Assembly (NCBI GenBank): GCA_035707805.1
Contig: DASSTS010000033.1
Location: forward strand, 1 to 64,000
Source: Castellaniella sp035707805
GTDB taxonomy: Bacteria > Pseudomonadota > Gammaproteobacteria > Burkholderiales > Burkholderiaceae_B
Direction of reading: 5' to 3'
DNA: 64,000 bases
The position numbers and the translations under genes were made by a program. Within the stretch, counting starts at the first letter, position 1; the number at the start of each line of letters is the position of its first letter. The notes under the pieces are model-generated. The model did not search any database and had not been told where the DNA came from. It saw only the letters and a list, made by a program, of their open reading frames with translations. This document shows positions 16,015 to 24,920 of this stretch, piece after piece.

Positions 16015-17325
16015 ATGGGCCGCCATTCCTCCCAGCAGGGCCAGGTCCTGGTGTTCGGCCTGGTGCTGGCCGCCGTGCTCGGCCTGGCCTGGCTGCGGTA
16101 TTTCTCCACGGGGCAGGTGACGGCCGCCAAGGCCCGCATGGTCCACGGCCTGGACGCCGCCGCCTACAGCGGGGCGCTGATCCAGGCCCGCACCCTGAAC
16201 TTCCTGGCCTACCTCAACCGGGCGCAGCTTGCCCACCAGCTGGCCATGGCGCATCTGCTGACACTGGGCAGCTGGGCGCATTACGGCGGCACGCAGGCCC
16301 GCCGGTTGGCGCAAGGCAATCCTCCGGCTCACCTCATCGGCATGCTGTTCGGCGCCCGGCAGGGCCGGGCCTACCTGGCCGCGTCCGCCGCGGCGGGGCT
16401 GGACCTCCAGACGGGCGCCGCGGGGAATGCGGGGCAGGCCTTCGCCGCTCACGAGACCTTCGTCCACGACCATGCCCGCGACGTGGCGGACGCGCTGTGG
16501 CGCGGCCTGCCGCAGGCCCGGATGGCCGCCATGCGCCAGGTGCTGGCGGCCCACTATCCGGACCGCCCGGCGCAGGCGCTGCAGCCGGTGGTCAGCGACG
16601 ATGCCTGGCCCGCGCTGCTGCAGCAGCGCCCGGCCGATGCCTCGCTGGCCGCCCTGGTGCGGGATCTGGCGGACCTGTATTCCTTCCTGGCGCCGCGCGA
16701 CCGCACCGCCCGCGATACCTGGGTGGTGGACGCGCGCTGCCCCGGCATGCGCCACGAATTGCGCCGCCGGGGCTCGACGGCGCTCGACGCCACGGGGCGC
16801 TGGCAGGCGGGCGACACGCAGTCGTTCCACGCGGTCCGTTCCAATCGCTGGATCGGCTGCTACTACCGCGAGTACGCCATGGGTTGGGCCTGGATGCCGG
16901 CCCAGCCCGGCCAGGCGATCGGCGCCGATCATGCCGACGACGCGCCGGGGGATTTCTCCGAACAGGATTTCTGGCGCTGGGTCCGGGCGTCCACGCAATG
17001 GGATCTGGTCGGCGGGCGCGCCAATCCCCTCGCCAACTCCTACGCCATGAGAGACCGCCAGTCATGGCCGTCGCGCGGGCTGGCACCGTATCTCGACGTG
17101 GCCCCGGGCCGGGACGAGGCGGGCACGGCCGGCTTCACGGTGGATCTGTCGCTGCGGGACGAGGCCGGACAGACGGTGCATGCCCGTAGCGCCGCGCAGA
17201 CGCGGTTCTCCCGGCCGGCGCCGCGCGGGGACGGCCTGGACGAACGCGCCAATCTGTTCCATCCCTATTGGCAGGCGCGCCTGGCGCCGCTGCTGTCGCT
17301 GCCCGGCGATCGTCACGGAGGCTGA
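16015..17325 (+). CDS. TadG-like pilus assembly protein
   Basis: 436 residues. A short N-terminus leads into GQVLVFGLVLAAVLGLAWLRY, a TadE/TadG-type hydrophobic segment preceded by Gly-Gln, then a long extracytoplasmic region without recognised domain (NFLAYLNRAQLAHQLAMAHL near residues 62-81). Two cysteines (in DARCPGM and GCYYREY) could form a disulphide. TadG-type proteins are thought to anchor or initiate Flp pili. It begins immediately at the pilin-like stop and the next gene follows after one base. Assignment rests on the N-terminal segment and context. Confidence 0.7.
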   Translation: MGRHSSQQGQVLVFGLVLAAVLGLAWLRYFSTGQVTAAKARMVHGLDAAAYSGALIQARTLNFLAYLNRAQLAHQLAMAHLLTLGSWAHYGGTQARRLAQGNPPAHLIGMLFGARQGRAYLAASAAAGLDLQTGAAGNAGQAFAAHETFVHDHARDVADALWRGLPQARMAAMRQVLAAHYPDRPAQALQPVVSDDAWPALLQQRPADASLAALVRDLADLYSFLAPRDRTARDTWVVDARCPGMRHELRRRGSTALDATGRWQAGDTQSFHAVRSNRWIGCYYREYAMGWAWMPAQPGQAIGADHADDAPGDFSEQDFWRWVRASTQWDLVGGRANPLANSYAMRDRQSWPSRGLAPYLDVAPGRDEAGTAGFTVDLSLRDEAGQTVHARSAAQTRFSRPAPRGDGLDERANLFHPYWQARLAPLLSLPGDRHGG

Positions 17326-17326
17326 T

Positions 17327-18052
17327 ATGAAAACGGGAATGGATGCCATGCGCGAATCGGGCCGCCAGGACGGGCAGGCCCTGGCCGAGTCCCTGGTCGT
17401 CATGGGCGTTCTTGCCAGCCTGTGGCTGGGGCTGGCCTGGCTCGGCCGCCTGCAGGACGCCGCCCTGCATCTCGCGCATGCCAGCCGCCATGCGGCTTTC
17501 GCCTGGGCGCACCAGGGATTGGACGAGATCGGGGCGGCGGCCACGGACGCCGGTGCGCAGAAGGTCTGGCAAACCCGCCAGGGCGGGCCGTTGCTGCCCG
17601 AGGGGATGTCGGTCGCGCTGGACGTCCTGCCGCAGCCGTTGTCCGGCCTGCCCGGCGACAGTGTGCCCGGCGCGGGCGGGATGCGGCGCGAACTGCGCCT
17701 GGGCGAGGAGCAGATCCGGATCGCGCGGGCCGCGGCCCGCACGGCGGGCGGGCCGGGCACGCAGGGCCGGTTGCGGGACTTCGACCGGCTGGCGGTTTCT
17801 TTGCGGCGTCATACGGCCATCCTCTCGGGCTCGGGCGCCGTGTCCGGCGATGCCGAGGTCCAGCGGATCCTGGGAGGCAGCACGCGCGCCTGGGGGCATG
17901 CCGCGCAGCCCTCGCAATCGCTCGGCCGGTCCTTGACCGCCCGCCTGGCGCCGGTGGACGCCGCCTGGGGGCGGCCGCCGCCGGTCTGGGACTGGTTGGG
18001 CGCCTGGGCCGGCCGGGTGCCGCAACGCCATCTTCATCGGGGGGCGCCATGA
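17327..18052 (+). CDS. TadE-like pseudopilin
   Basis: 241 residues. A short leader with DG-QALAESLVVMGVLASLWLG has Gly before the cut and Glu at +5, then a hydrophobic helix, as in TadE-type pseudopilins. The remainder is periplasmic or extracellular and unrecognised. The ATG at 17327 sits one base after the TadG-like stop with an upstream GGAGG; longer in-frame extension into the previous gene is rejected. Its stop overlaps the next ATG (ATGA). Confidence 0.7.
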   Translation: MKTGMDAMRESGRQDGQALAESLVVMGVLASLWLGLAWLGRLQDAALHLAHASRHAAFAWAHQGLDEIGAAATDAGAQKVWQTRQGGPLLPEGMSVALDVLPQPLSGLPGDSVPGAGGMRRELRLGEEQIRIARAAARTAGGPGTQGRLRDFDRLAVSLRRHTAILSGSGAVSGDAEVQRILGGSTRAWGHAAQPSQSLGRSLTARLAPVDAAWGRPPPVWDWLGAWAGRVPQRHLHRGAP

Positions 18053-18768
18053 AGGCCTGGGGGCGTTCGATCCTGTGCCTGTGGTGCGCTGGCCTGGGGG
18101 CGGTGACGCCGGCGGCATCGGCGCCGGCCTGGGATCCTGCGGCCGCCGTGCGGCAGCCGGGCTGGGTCTGGACCGGCCCCCAGCAGTACGAACTGCCCGG
18201 CGCGCGTGTCTCGCTGCAGCGCTTCCGGACGCGTGTCCCGCCCAGCGAGGCGGCCCGGCAGCTCAGCGCTGCCGCCGGCGGCCGGCTGGCGCGCCTGCAG
18301 TTCAAGGACGCCGTCCTGCTCCTGTCCGGCAGCGAAGGGGACGCGCACTGGCTGGCCGAGCTGCGCGCCGCGGACGACGGCTCCGTCGGCCTGGTGTCGC
18401 GCCTGGCGCCCGCAGCCGCGCAGGCGGCTTCCTTCGACATGGGCAGGCTGGCCCCGGCGGGCGCCAGGCGCGTGCTGCAGGTGCGGGAACGCGGTCCGGG
18501 GGATCCGGCATCGCTCAGCAGCTACGCCTGTCCCGGTACGGTCTTCCAGGTCGACGCCGCGGTCCGGCGGGCCTTGCGCGAGGCGGGGTGGGTGCCGGCC
18601 GGCGGCCGTGGGGATCCGCGGGCGCGCCGCGCGCCGGTGTCCGGCCAGCCGCCGGAAATCTTCAGCGAGTGGCTGCATGCGCGCCAGGGCCGCCTGTCGC
18701 TGCATCTGCATGCCAGGGCGGGCGCCGTGGCCCTGACCTTCTGGCATCGTCCCAAGGAGTCCTCATGA
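18049..18768 (+). CDS. Exported protein of unknown function in the Tad-like locus
   Basis: 239 residues. The N-terminus MKAWGRSILCLWCAGLG and following AVTPAASA look like a Sec signal peptide cut after AASA near residue 25. The mature part shows no family I recognise: WDPAAAVRQPGWVWTGPQQY, a region rich in Leu/Arg/Ala, and YACPGTVFQV with one Cys. It overlaps the gene before by ATGA and the gene after by 4 bases, so it is translated as part of the pilus operon. It may be a periplasmic partner of the secretin or CpaB; that is inference from position. Confidence 0.7.
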   Translation: MKAWGRSILCLWCAGLGAVTPAASAPAWDPAAAVRQPGWVWTGPQQYELPGARVSLQRFRTRVPPSEAARQLSAAAGGRLARLQFKDAVLLLSGSEGDAHWLAELRAADDGSVGLVSRLAPAAAQAASFDMGRLAPAGARRVLQVRERGPGDPASLSSYACPGTVFQVDAAVRRALREAGWVPAGGRGDPRARRAPVSGQPPEIFSEWLHARQGRLSLHLHARAGAVALTFWHRPKESS

Positions 18769-19868
18769 AACTGCCGATCATCCGGCTGATGCCCAGGCCG
18801 CTGGCCCTCGGCGCGCTGGCGCTGGCGCTGGGCGGGCTGGCCGCGCTGTTCCTGGCATTGCACGTACGCGAGCGGGTCCGGCAGGCCGAGGACCAGTCCC
18901 GCCTGTCCATGGTGGAGCGCGTGGTGGCCGCCCGCGACCTGCCGGCGGGCACGCGCCTGGCGCCCGACCATCTTGCCCTGCGCGCCTTTCCGGAACAATG
19001 GGTGGGGCACGATACGGTGCCCGCGGGCCGCTATACCGAATTGCAGGGGCGCGTGCTGACGAGCGCGCTGCGGGCCGGCGAGGCGATCCTGGCCGCCCAC
19101 GTCATGCAGCCGCAGACAGCGTTCTCGGCGCACCTGGCGCCCGGCCGGCGCGCGATCACCCTGCCGGTGGACCAGGTCAACTCTCTGTCGGGCCTGCTGC
19201 AGCCAGGCGACCTGATCGACCTGTATGTGTCCTTTGACCATCAGCGCAAGCGCCTGACGGCGCCCTTGCTGCAGGGGGTGCTGGTGCTGGCCACGGGCCG
19301 CGAGACGCGGACGGCGGATACCGGCGGGGATGCGCAGTCCTACTCGACCGTCACGCTGGATGCCGCGCCCGAGGACGTGGTCAAGCTCGTGGCCGCCCGC
19401 CAGGCCGGCACCCTGACCGCCATCCTGCGCCATCCGGAGGACGGCCGCGCCGACCGTCGGGCGGCGCGCGGCGACCTGGCCGCGCTGCTGGGGGTGGGCG
19501 GGACCACGCCCCGGCCCGCCAGGCGCGCGGTGATCCTGTATGGCGCATCCCCGGCGCGCGGCCTGCCGGCGTGGGCCGTCCCGGGCCGCGGCGCCGCCCG
19601 CCCGGCGGGGGCGTGGTTCGACCTGCCCGCCGGCCAGTCCCTGGCCAGCGCCTGGATGCGTCCCGGCGGCGCTTCGCATAGCGGATCGCAATGGCCGGAT
19701 CCGACTGCCGAGGGCGAGCTGTCCGGCGCGGCGTCCGAACCGTCCATCGACGGGGCCGGCAGTGCGTCCGCCAACGAGCCTTCCGACCCGGACGAGGATG
19801 CCGGCGATCCCGTCGTGCCTTGGGCCTTGGCGGGATCGATGCCCGGCATCCCGGAGGTGCGGCGATGA
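18765..19868 (+). CDS. cpaB: Flp pilus assembly protein CpaB/RcpC
   Basis: 367 residues. One membrane helix at about residues 14-34 is followed by an SAF domain (VVAARDLPAGTRLAPDHLALRAFP) and the RcpC/CpaB domain (GRRAITLPVDQVNSLSGLLQPGDLIDLYVSF, ATGRETRT). The C-terminal 100 residues are Pro/Ser/Asp-rich and probably disordered. CpaB works in the periplasm next to the secretin. The ATG at 18765 has AAGGAG upstream and overlaps the previous stop; its own stop overlaps the secretin start. Confidence 0.88.
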   Translation: MKLPIIRLMPRPLALGALALALGGLAALFLALHVRERVRQAEDQSRLSMVERVVAARDLPAGTRLAPDHLALRAFPEQWVGHDTVPAGRYTELQGRVLTSALRAGEAILAAHVMQPQTAFSAHLAPGRRAITLPVDQVNSLSGLLQPGDLIDLYVSFDHQRKRLTAPLLQGVLVLATGRETRTADTGGDAQSYSTVTLDAAPEDVVKLVAARQAGTLTAILRHPEDGRADRRAARGDLAALLGVGGTTPRPARRAVILYGASPARGLPAWAVPGRGAARPAGAWFDLPAGQSLASAWMRPGGASHSGSQWPDPTAEGELSGAASEPSIDGAGSASANEPSDPDEDAGDPVVPWALAGSMPGIPEVRR

Positions 19869-21358
19869 TGTGCTTCCTACTGCCGACGCCCGCGTCCATA
19901 GCGCGGCGCCGCCCTTGCGGCAGGCGGCTGACGAGCTTGGCCACGGCGCTCGCCCTGTCGGGCATGGCCGGCGGCCTGCCGGGCCTGGCGGCGCCGGTGG
20001 CATCGGCCGCGCCGGCGCCGGCCGCAGTGGCGCCCCCGGCCGGCCCGGCCGAGACGCCGCTCTCGCTGCAGGCCGGCGAGGTGCGCGTGCTGGGGATCCC
20101 CGGCGTCGCCCGGGTGGCGGTGGGCGACGGCCAGATCGTCAAGGCGGTCAGCACCGACGACCGCGAGGTCATCCTGTTCGCCCGCAAGCCCGGCTTCAGC
20201 ACCTTGCACGCGTGGACCGCGGACGGCCAGGTCTTCCGCTATGCCGTGCAGGTGGCGCCCGAGGGGACGCGTCAGCTGCAGGACGAACTGCGCACGGTGC
20301 TGGAACGGATTCCCGGCGCCAGGATCACATCCCTGGGGGACAAGCTGCTGATCGAGGGCGACGACCTGTCGGATGCCGACCGGCAGCGGCTCGCGGAACT
20401 GGGCCGGCGCTATCCCCAGCTGCTGGATTTCACCGGCACGGTGGGCTGGGACCAGATGGTGCTGCTGGACGTGCAGGTCGTCGAGGTGCCGAAGATACTG
20501 CTGCGCGAACTCGGGCTGCGCTGGGATCCGCAGGGCGCGGGCGGCATCCAGTCCGCCCTGGGCTGGGACGGCGGCTCGCGCCGCTTCGCCGAGCGGCCGG
20601 GCGAGACCGTCGTGCCGCTGCCGTTCCCGGCGGCGCGGGCGGCGGGCTATTTCGGCATCAACGCGCTGCTGTCGGCCAGGATCAATCTGCTGGCCCAGGA
20701 AGGCCGCGCCGTCGTGCTGGCGCAGCCGCAGCTGCTGGCCCGCAGCGGTTCTACCGCCGAATTCCTGGCGGGCGGCGAGGTGCCCTACAGCACCGTGGAC
20801 CATAACGGCAACACGCAGACGGTCTTCAAGCCCTACGGGGTGTCGCTGCGCATCACGCCCTCGGTCGAGCGCAACGGGGCGGTGCGCTCGCGCATCGAGG
20901 TCGAGGTCAGCTCCGTCGACACGGCCTTGTCCGTGCCCGGCGGCCCGTCGCTCAAGACGCGGCGCACCGCCACGGAATTCAATGTGCGTTCGGGGCAGAC
21001 CCTGGTGCTGGCCGGCTTCCTGTCGCGCGACACGGCCGACAACGTCGACCGCGTGCCCGGCCTGGGGTCGCTGCCGGTGCTGGGGGCCTTGTTCCGGTCC
21101 ACGCGCTTCCAGCGCAACGAGACCGAGCTGGCCGTCCTGGTGACGCCCCAGTTGGTGACCGCGGATCACCCCGACGTGCGTGACCGGGCGGGGCGGGCGG
21201 CGGCCATCCTGCAGCAGGCGTTCCCCCGGCCGCCCAGTCTCATGAACCCCATCCGGGACCGCGGTACACACGCGGCGGCGCCCGCCCGCGCCGGCTGGGA
21301 CCCTCGTGCCGGCGGGCCGGGCTCGCAGTGGCGGGCCACCCCAGGAGCGCATCCATGA
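19865..21358 (+). CDS. cpaC: Tad-type outer-membrane secretin CpaC/RcpA
   Basis: 497 residues. A long, Arg-containing signal peptide is followed by a pilus N-terminal domain (TPLSLQAGEVRVLGIPGVARVAVGDGQIVKAVS), a BON-like region (RQLQDELRTVLERIPGARITS), and the secretin domain with VVLAQPQLLARSGSTAEFLAGGEVP and VPGLGSLPVLGALFRS. It forms the outer-membrane channel of the Tad machine. The start is ATG 19865 (or 19868), overlapping cpaB. No pilotin or TadD-like lipoprotein is seen nearby. Its stop overlaps the ATPase start. Confidence 0.92.
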   Translation: MMCFLLPTPASIARRRPCGRRLTSLATALALSGMAGGLPGLAAPVASAAPAPAAVAPPAGPAETPLSLQAGEVRVLGIPGVARVAVGDGQIVKAVSTDDREVILFARKPGFSTLHAWTADGQVFRYAVQVAPEGTRQLQDELRTVLERIPGARITSLGDKLLIEGDDLSDADRQRLAELGRRYPQLLDFTGTVGWDQMVLLDVQVVEVPKILLRELGLRWDPQGAGGIQSALGWDGGSRRFAERPGETVVPLPFPAARAAGYFGINALLSARINLLAQEGRAVVLAQPQLLARSGSTAEFLAGGEVPYSTVDHNGNTQTVFKPYGVSLRITPSVERNGAVRSRIEVEVSSVDTALSVPGGPSLKTRRTATEFNVRSGQTLVLAGFLSRDTADNVDRVPGLGSLPVLGALFRSTRFQRNETELAVLVTPQLVTADHPDVRDRAGRAAAILQQAFPRPPSLMNPIRDRGTHAAAPARAGWDPRAGGPGSQWRATPGAHP

Positions 21359-23211
21359 ACGACGTCGAAATCGAGCTGCGGTTCGAGGACGGCCGCCAGC
21401 TGCGCGAGCGGCATGGCTTGCCGCTGCTGATCGGCCGCGAATCCGATTGCGGGCTGGTCCTGAAGACCTGGCGGGTGGCCCGGCGCCATGCCCGCCTGCT
21501 GTGCCGCGAAAGCGAGCTCTGGCTCGAGGATCTGGGGTCGATCTTCGGCTCGACGGTCAATGGCCGGCGGGTCGCGTCCCACGGCCCCTTGCTGCCGGAG
21601 GACGAACTGGTGATCGGACCTTGCCTGATGCGGGTGCGCCTGCTGCGGGATGCCGGCTCCGGCCTCCCGCAGCCATGGCGCGAGGCGGACGCGCCGTCCT
21701 TCGGGCCGCAACCCGATCCCCAGGGCGCAGGGCCGTCGGCGCCGCCGCGGCAGGCGGGGGCGGGATCCCCCGGCGGCGCGGCGGTGACAGCCGCCTGCCC
21801 GGCGCCGGACGGCGGAGAAGGCGGTCCGGCGCCGGCGGATCCAGGTGGTGACCCGCTGGCCGGCAGCGCCCCGCCCGCCGATGCGGCGGCGGCCGGCGGG
21901 CGGACGCCCGATCCGGCCCGCGACGGCGCCGCCGGCAAGGCGGCCCGGCGCCGGCTGCACGAAGGCCTGATCCAGGCGCTGCAACTGCGCCGCCAGGACA
22001 TCACCGGCATGAGCGATGCCACCTTGCGGGCCGAGGCCACCCGGGCTCTCGCCGGACTGATCGCGGCCGACGCCAGTCTGCCGGAGGGCCTCGACCGGGG
22101 TGTGCTGCTGCGCGAGCTCGTGGACGAGGCGGTCGGCCTGGGGCCGCTGGAGCCGCTGCTGGCCGATCCGGGCGTCACCGAGATCATGGTCAACCGCCAT
22201 GACGAGATCTTCGTCGAGCGCGGCGGGCGCCTGGAGCGGGATGCCGCCAGTTTCAGCAGCGAGCAGGCCGTGCTGGGCGTGATCGACCGGATCGTCGCAC
22301 CGCTGGGGCGGCGCATCGATGACAGCGCGCCCATGGTGGACGCGCGCCTGCGCGACGGCTCGCGGGTGAACGCGGTGATCGCGCCGGTGTCCCTGCGGGG
22401 GGCCAGCCTGACGATCCGCAAATTCCCCATGCGGCGCCTGGACATGCGCGACCTGCTGGCGGTGGGCGCGCTGGACGAGTCCATGGCCGTCTTCCTGACG
22501 CACTGCGTGCGGCACCGCAAGAACCTGCTGGTGTCGGGCGGGACCGGCTCCGGCAAGACCAGCCTGCTCAACATCCTGTCCAATGCGATCCCACCGGGCG
22601 AGCGCATCATCACCATCGAGGATGCCGCCGAACTGCGCCTGAACCACAGCCACCTGGTCAGCCTGGAGGCCCGGCCCGCCAATCTCGAGGGGCGCGGCCG
22701 CGTGGAGATCCGGGACCTCGTGCGCAACGCCCTGCGCATGCGCCCGGACCGCATCGTGGTCGGCGAATGCCGCGGCGCCGAGGCCTTCGACATGCTGGCG
22801 GCCATGAACACCGGACACGAGGGCTCGCTGACGACCTTGCACGCCAACACGCCCCGGGACGCGCTGGGCCGCTTGGAAACCATGATTCTCATGGCCGGCA
22901 TGGATCTGCCGCTGGCGGCGGTGCGAGAGCACATTGCCGCCAGCATCGACCTGATCGTCCAGCTCGCGCGCACGGCCGACGGCCGGCGGATGGTCTGCGC
23001 GGTCGTCCAGGTGGCCGGCATCGAGAGCGGCCGCATCCAGTTGCAGGAGCTGTTCGTCGGCCAGCTGGGCCCGCCCGCCGTGTTCCGCGGCTGCGGCCTG
23101 ATGCCCGAGGGTTTCCCGCCATCGGCGGGACTGGACATCCAGTTGTTCTCGCAGCGCACCGTCTGCCGGGGAAGCGCCAGCCTGGACGGCGGACCGGAGG
23201 CGTCATGCTGA
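21355..23211 (+). CDS. cpaF: FHA-domain/CpaF (TadA) fusion ATPase
   Basis: 618 residues, about 150 longer than plain CpaF. Residues about 1-95 form an FHA domain (LPLLIGRESDCGLVL, RRHARLLCRESELWLEDLGS, STVNGR), a phosphothreonine-binding fold. A Pro/Gly/Ala linker (about 105-200) follows, then the CpaF ATPase with Walker A GGTGSGKTS (Lys401), the Asp box ITIEDAAELRL, Walker B-like IVVGECRGAEA and a His box. It powers pilus assembly on the cytoplasmic face with TadB/TadC. ATG 21355 overlaps the secretin stop; its end overlaps tadB by 7 bases. No kinase gene is present in the locus. Confidence 0.92.
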   Translation: MNDVEIELRFEDGRQLRERHGLPLLIGRESDCGLVLKTWRVARRHARLLCRESELWLEDLGSIFGSTVNGRRVASHGPLLPEDELVIGPCLMRVRLLRDAGSGLPQPWREADAPSFGPQPDPQGAGPSAPPRQAGAGSPGGAAVTAACPAPDGGEGGPAPADPGGDPLAGSAPPADAAAAGGRTPDPARDGAAGKAARRRLHEGLIQALQLRRQDITGMSDATLRAEATRALAGLIAADASLPEGLDRGVLLRELVDEAVGLGPLEPLLADPGVTEIMVNRHDEIFVERGGRLERDAASFSSEQAVLGVIDRIVAPLGRRIDDSAPMVDARLRDGSRVNAVIAPVSLRGASLTIRKFPMRRLDMRDLLAVGALDESMAVFLTHCVRHRKNLLVSGGTGSGKTSLLNILSNAIPPGERIITIEDAAELRLNHSHLVSLEARPANLEGRGRVEIRDLVRNALRMRPDRIVVGECRGAEAFDMLAAMNTGHEGSLTTLHANTPRDALGRLETMILMAGMDLPLAAVREHIAASIDLIVQLARTADGRRMVCAVVQVAGIESGRIQLQELFVGQLGPPAVFRGCGLMPEGFPPSAGLDIQLFSQRTVCRGSASLDGGPEASC

Positions 23212-24053
23212 GCGTCCTGCTGGTATCCCTGATCGGGGCCAGCGTGGCGTTGGCGGCGGGGCTGCTGCTGCACCGGGCGGCGCGGTTCTGGCGGGACTAT
23301 GAAAGCCGCCTGCGCGACGAGACCCGGCGCACGCTGGACGCCTCGTTCCTCTTCGTCGACCTGGCGCAGCTGCATCCCGCCGCGCTCGCGGCCGGCGCGG
23401 GCCTGTTGCTGGCGGCGGCCTGGCTGCTGGCCGGGGGGTGGGGCCTGGCGCCGGCGGCGGGCGCGCTGGTGGCGCTACCGCCGCTCGTGCTGCGGCGCAT
23501 GCGCCGCCGGCGCGAGCAGGCATTCGACGCCCAACTGCCCGACCTGCTGCAGGCCCTGGCCGGCGCCTTGCGCGCGGGGGCGGGGCTGCAGCCGGCCTTG
23601 CGGCACATCGTGTCCCAGTCCAGTGCGCCCTTGTCGCAGGAATTCGCGCTGCTGCTGCGCGAGCAGCGCCTGGGCCTGGGGTTCCCGGATGCGCTGCGCC
23701 AGCTGCACCGGCGCGTGCCCACCGAATCCTGCGGCCTGGTGGTGTCGGCCCTGGGAATCGCGGCGCAGACGGGCGGCGGCCTGGCCGACACGCTGGAAAG
23801 CATCGCCCGCACCCTGCGGGCGCGCCTGCACTGGCTGGGGCGCGTGCAGGCCCTGACGGCGCAGGCGCGCATGCAGAGCCGCATCATGGCCGGCTTGCCG
23901 CCGTGCCTGATGGCGGTGCTGGCGCGGCTCGAGCCCGAGGCCATGTCGCTGCTCTGGCAGACCTGGTACGGCTGGCTGGTCCTGTTGACCGTGCTGGTGC
24001 TGGAATCCCTCGGCATCCTGTGGATCCGGCGCGTGGCCGCGATCGACGTCTAG
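23205..24053 (+). CDS. tadB: Tad inner-membrane platform protein TadB
   Basis: 282 residues. Helices at about residues 2-22 and 56-90, then the T2SSF/GspF cytoplasmic domain (QAFDAQLPDLLQALAGALRAGAGLQPAL, GLGFPDALRQLHRRVPTES, QTGGGLADTLESIARTLR) and C-terminal helices from about 225. It builds the inner-membrane platform with TadC. The ATG at 23205 overlaps the cpaF end by 7 bases. Typical length for TadB. Confidence 0.9.
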   Translation: MLSVLLVSLIGASVALAAGLLLHRAARFWRDYESRLRDETRRTLDASFLFVDLAQLHPAALAAGAGLLLAAAWLLAGGWGLAPAAGALVALPPLVLRRMRRRREQAFDAQLPDLLQALAGALRAGAGLQPALRHIVSQSSAPLSQEFALLLREQRLGLGFPDALRQLHRRVPTESCGLVVSALGIAAQTGGGLADTLESIARTLRARLHWLGRVQALTAQARMQSRIMAGLPPCLMAVLARLEPEAMSLLWQTWYGWLVLLTVLVLESLGILWIRRVAAIDV

Positions 24054-24062
24054 GGGCGGCCG

Positions 24063-24920
24063 ATGGCAGGGTTCTGGGCGGGGCTGGGGCTGGCGGCGCT
24101 GGCGGTGTGCCTGGCGTGTTGGGTGCTGGGCGCGCCCTGGGCCGGGCAGGCCGGGCCCCGCCCGCCGCGCAGCCCCGTCTGGTGGCCCTGGGTGCTGGCG
24201 CTGGCGCCGGCCTGCGCGCCGTGGGTGACCTGGGCCATGCGCCGCCACCTGCGGCAGTGGGGGCCGCGCGCCGGCCTCTCAGCGGACTGGCTGCCCGAAC
24301 GCTGGCTGGCCGCCCGCGTCCTGCTGGCCGGCATGGGAACCTTGCTGGGCGTGGCCGCCATCGTGCTGGGGCTGCCGCCGGTCATCGCCGCGGTCTGGGT
24401 GCCGGTCGGCGCGCTGCTGGGGTTCCTCTGGCCGGATCAGGTGCTGCGGCGGCGCGCCGCGGCCCGGCGCCTGCGCATGACGCGTGAATTGCCCTTCATG
24501 CTGGACCTGCTGACCTTGTGCGTCGAGGCGGGGCTGAGCCTGCCCGCCGCCCTGCGGCAGGTAGCCGGGCATGCGCCGCCCGGGCCTTTGCGCCAGAGCT
24601 TGCGCGACGCCATCGCCCTGGAGCGCACCGGCGTCGAGCGCGGGCGCTGGCTGGCCCAGTGGGCCGAATGGGCGGACGTGCCCGGCGTGCGGAACCTGGT
24701 GCTGGCCCTGGCGCAGGCCGACCGCCTGGGCATGAGCCTGGGGCCCTTGCTGCGGGCCCAGGCGGAACGCCAGCTCAGCGAGCGCTTCGCGCGGGCCGAG
24801 ACCCTGGCGCTGCAGGCGCCGGTCAAGATGCTCTTTCCCATGGTGTTGTGCATCTTTCCCTGCACCTTCCTCGTGATCGGCTTTCCGGTTGCGGTCAAGC
24901 TGCTGGATGCGGGGTTCTGA
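24063..24920 (+). CDS. tadC: Tad inner-membrane platform protein TadC
   Basis: 285 residues. N-terminal helices (about 5-20, 40-57 and a pair at about 80-127) are followed by the GspF-type domain (RELPFMLDLLTLCVEAGLSLPAALRQV, NLVLALAQADRLGMSLGPLLRAQAE) and a C-terminal helix (FPMVLCIFPCTFLVIGFPVAV). It pairs with TadB. It begins 9 bases after tadB and its TGA shares one base with the next ATG. Confidence 0.9.
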   Translation: MAGFWAGLGLAALAVCLACWVLGAPWAGQAGPRPPRSPVWWPWVLALAPACAPWVTWAMRRHLRQWGPRAGLSADWLPERWLAARVLLAGMGTLLGVAAIVLGLPPVIAAVWVPVGALLGFLWPDQVLRRRAAARRLRMTRELPFMLDLLTLCVEAGLSLPAALRQVAGHAPPGPLRQSLRDAIALERTGVERGRWLAQWAEWADVPGVRNLVLALAQADRLGMSLGPLLRAQAERQLSERFARAETLALQAPVKMLFPMVLCIFPCTFLVIGFPVAVKLLDAGF

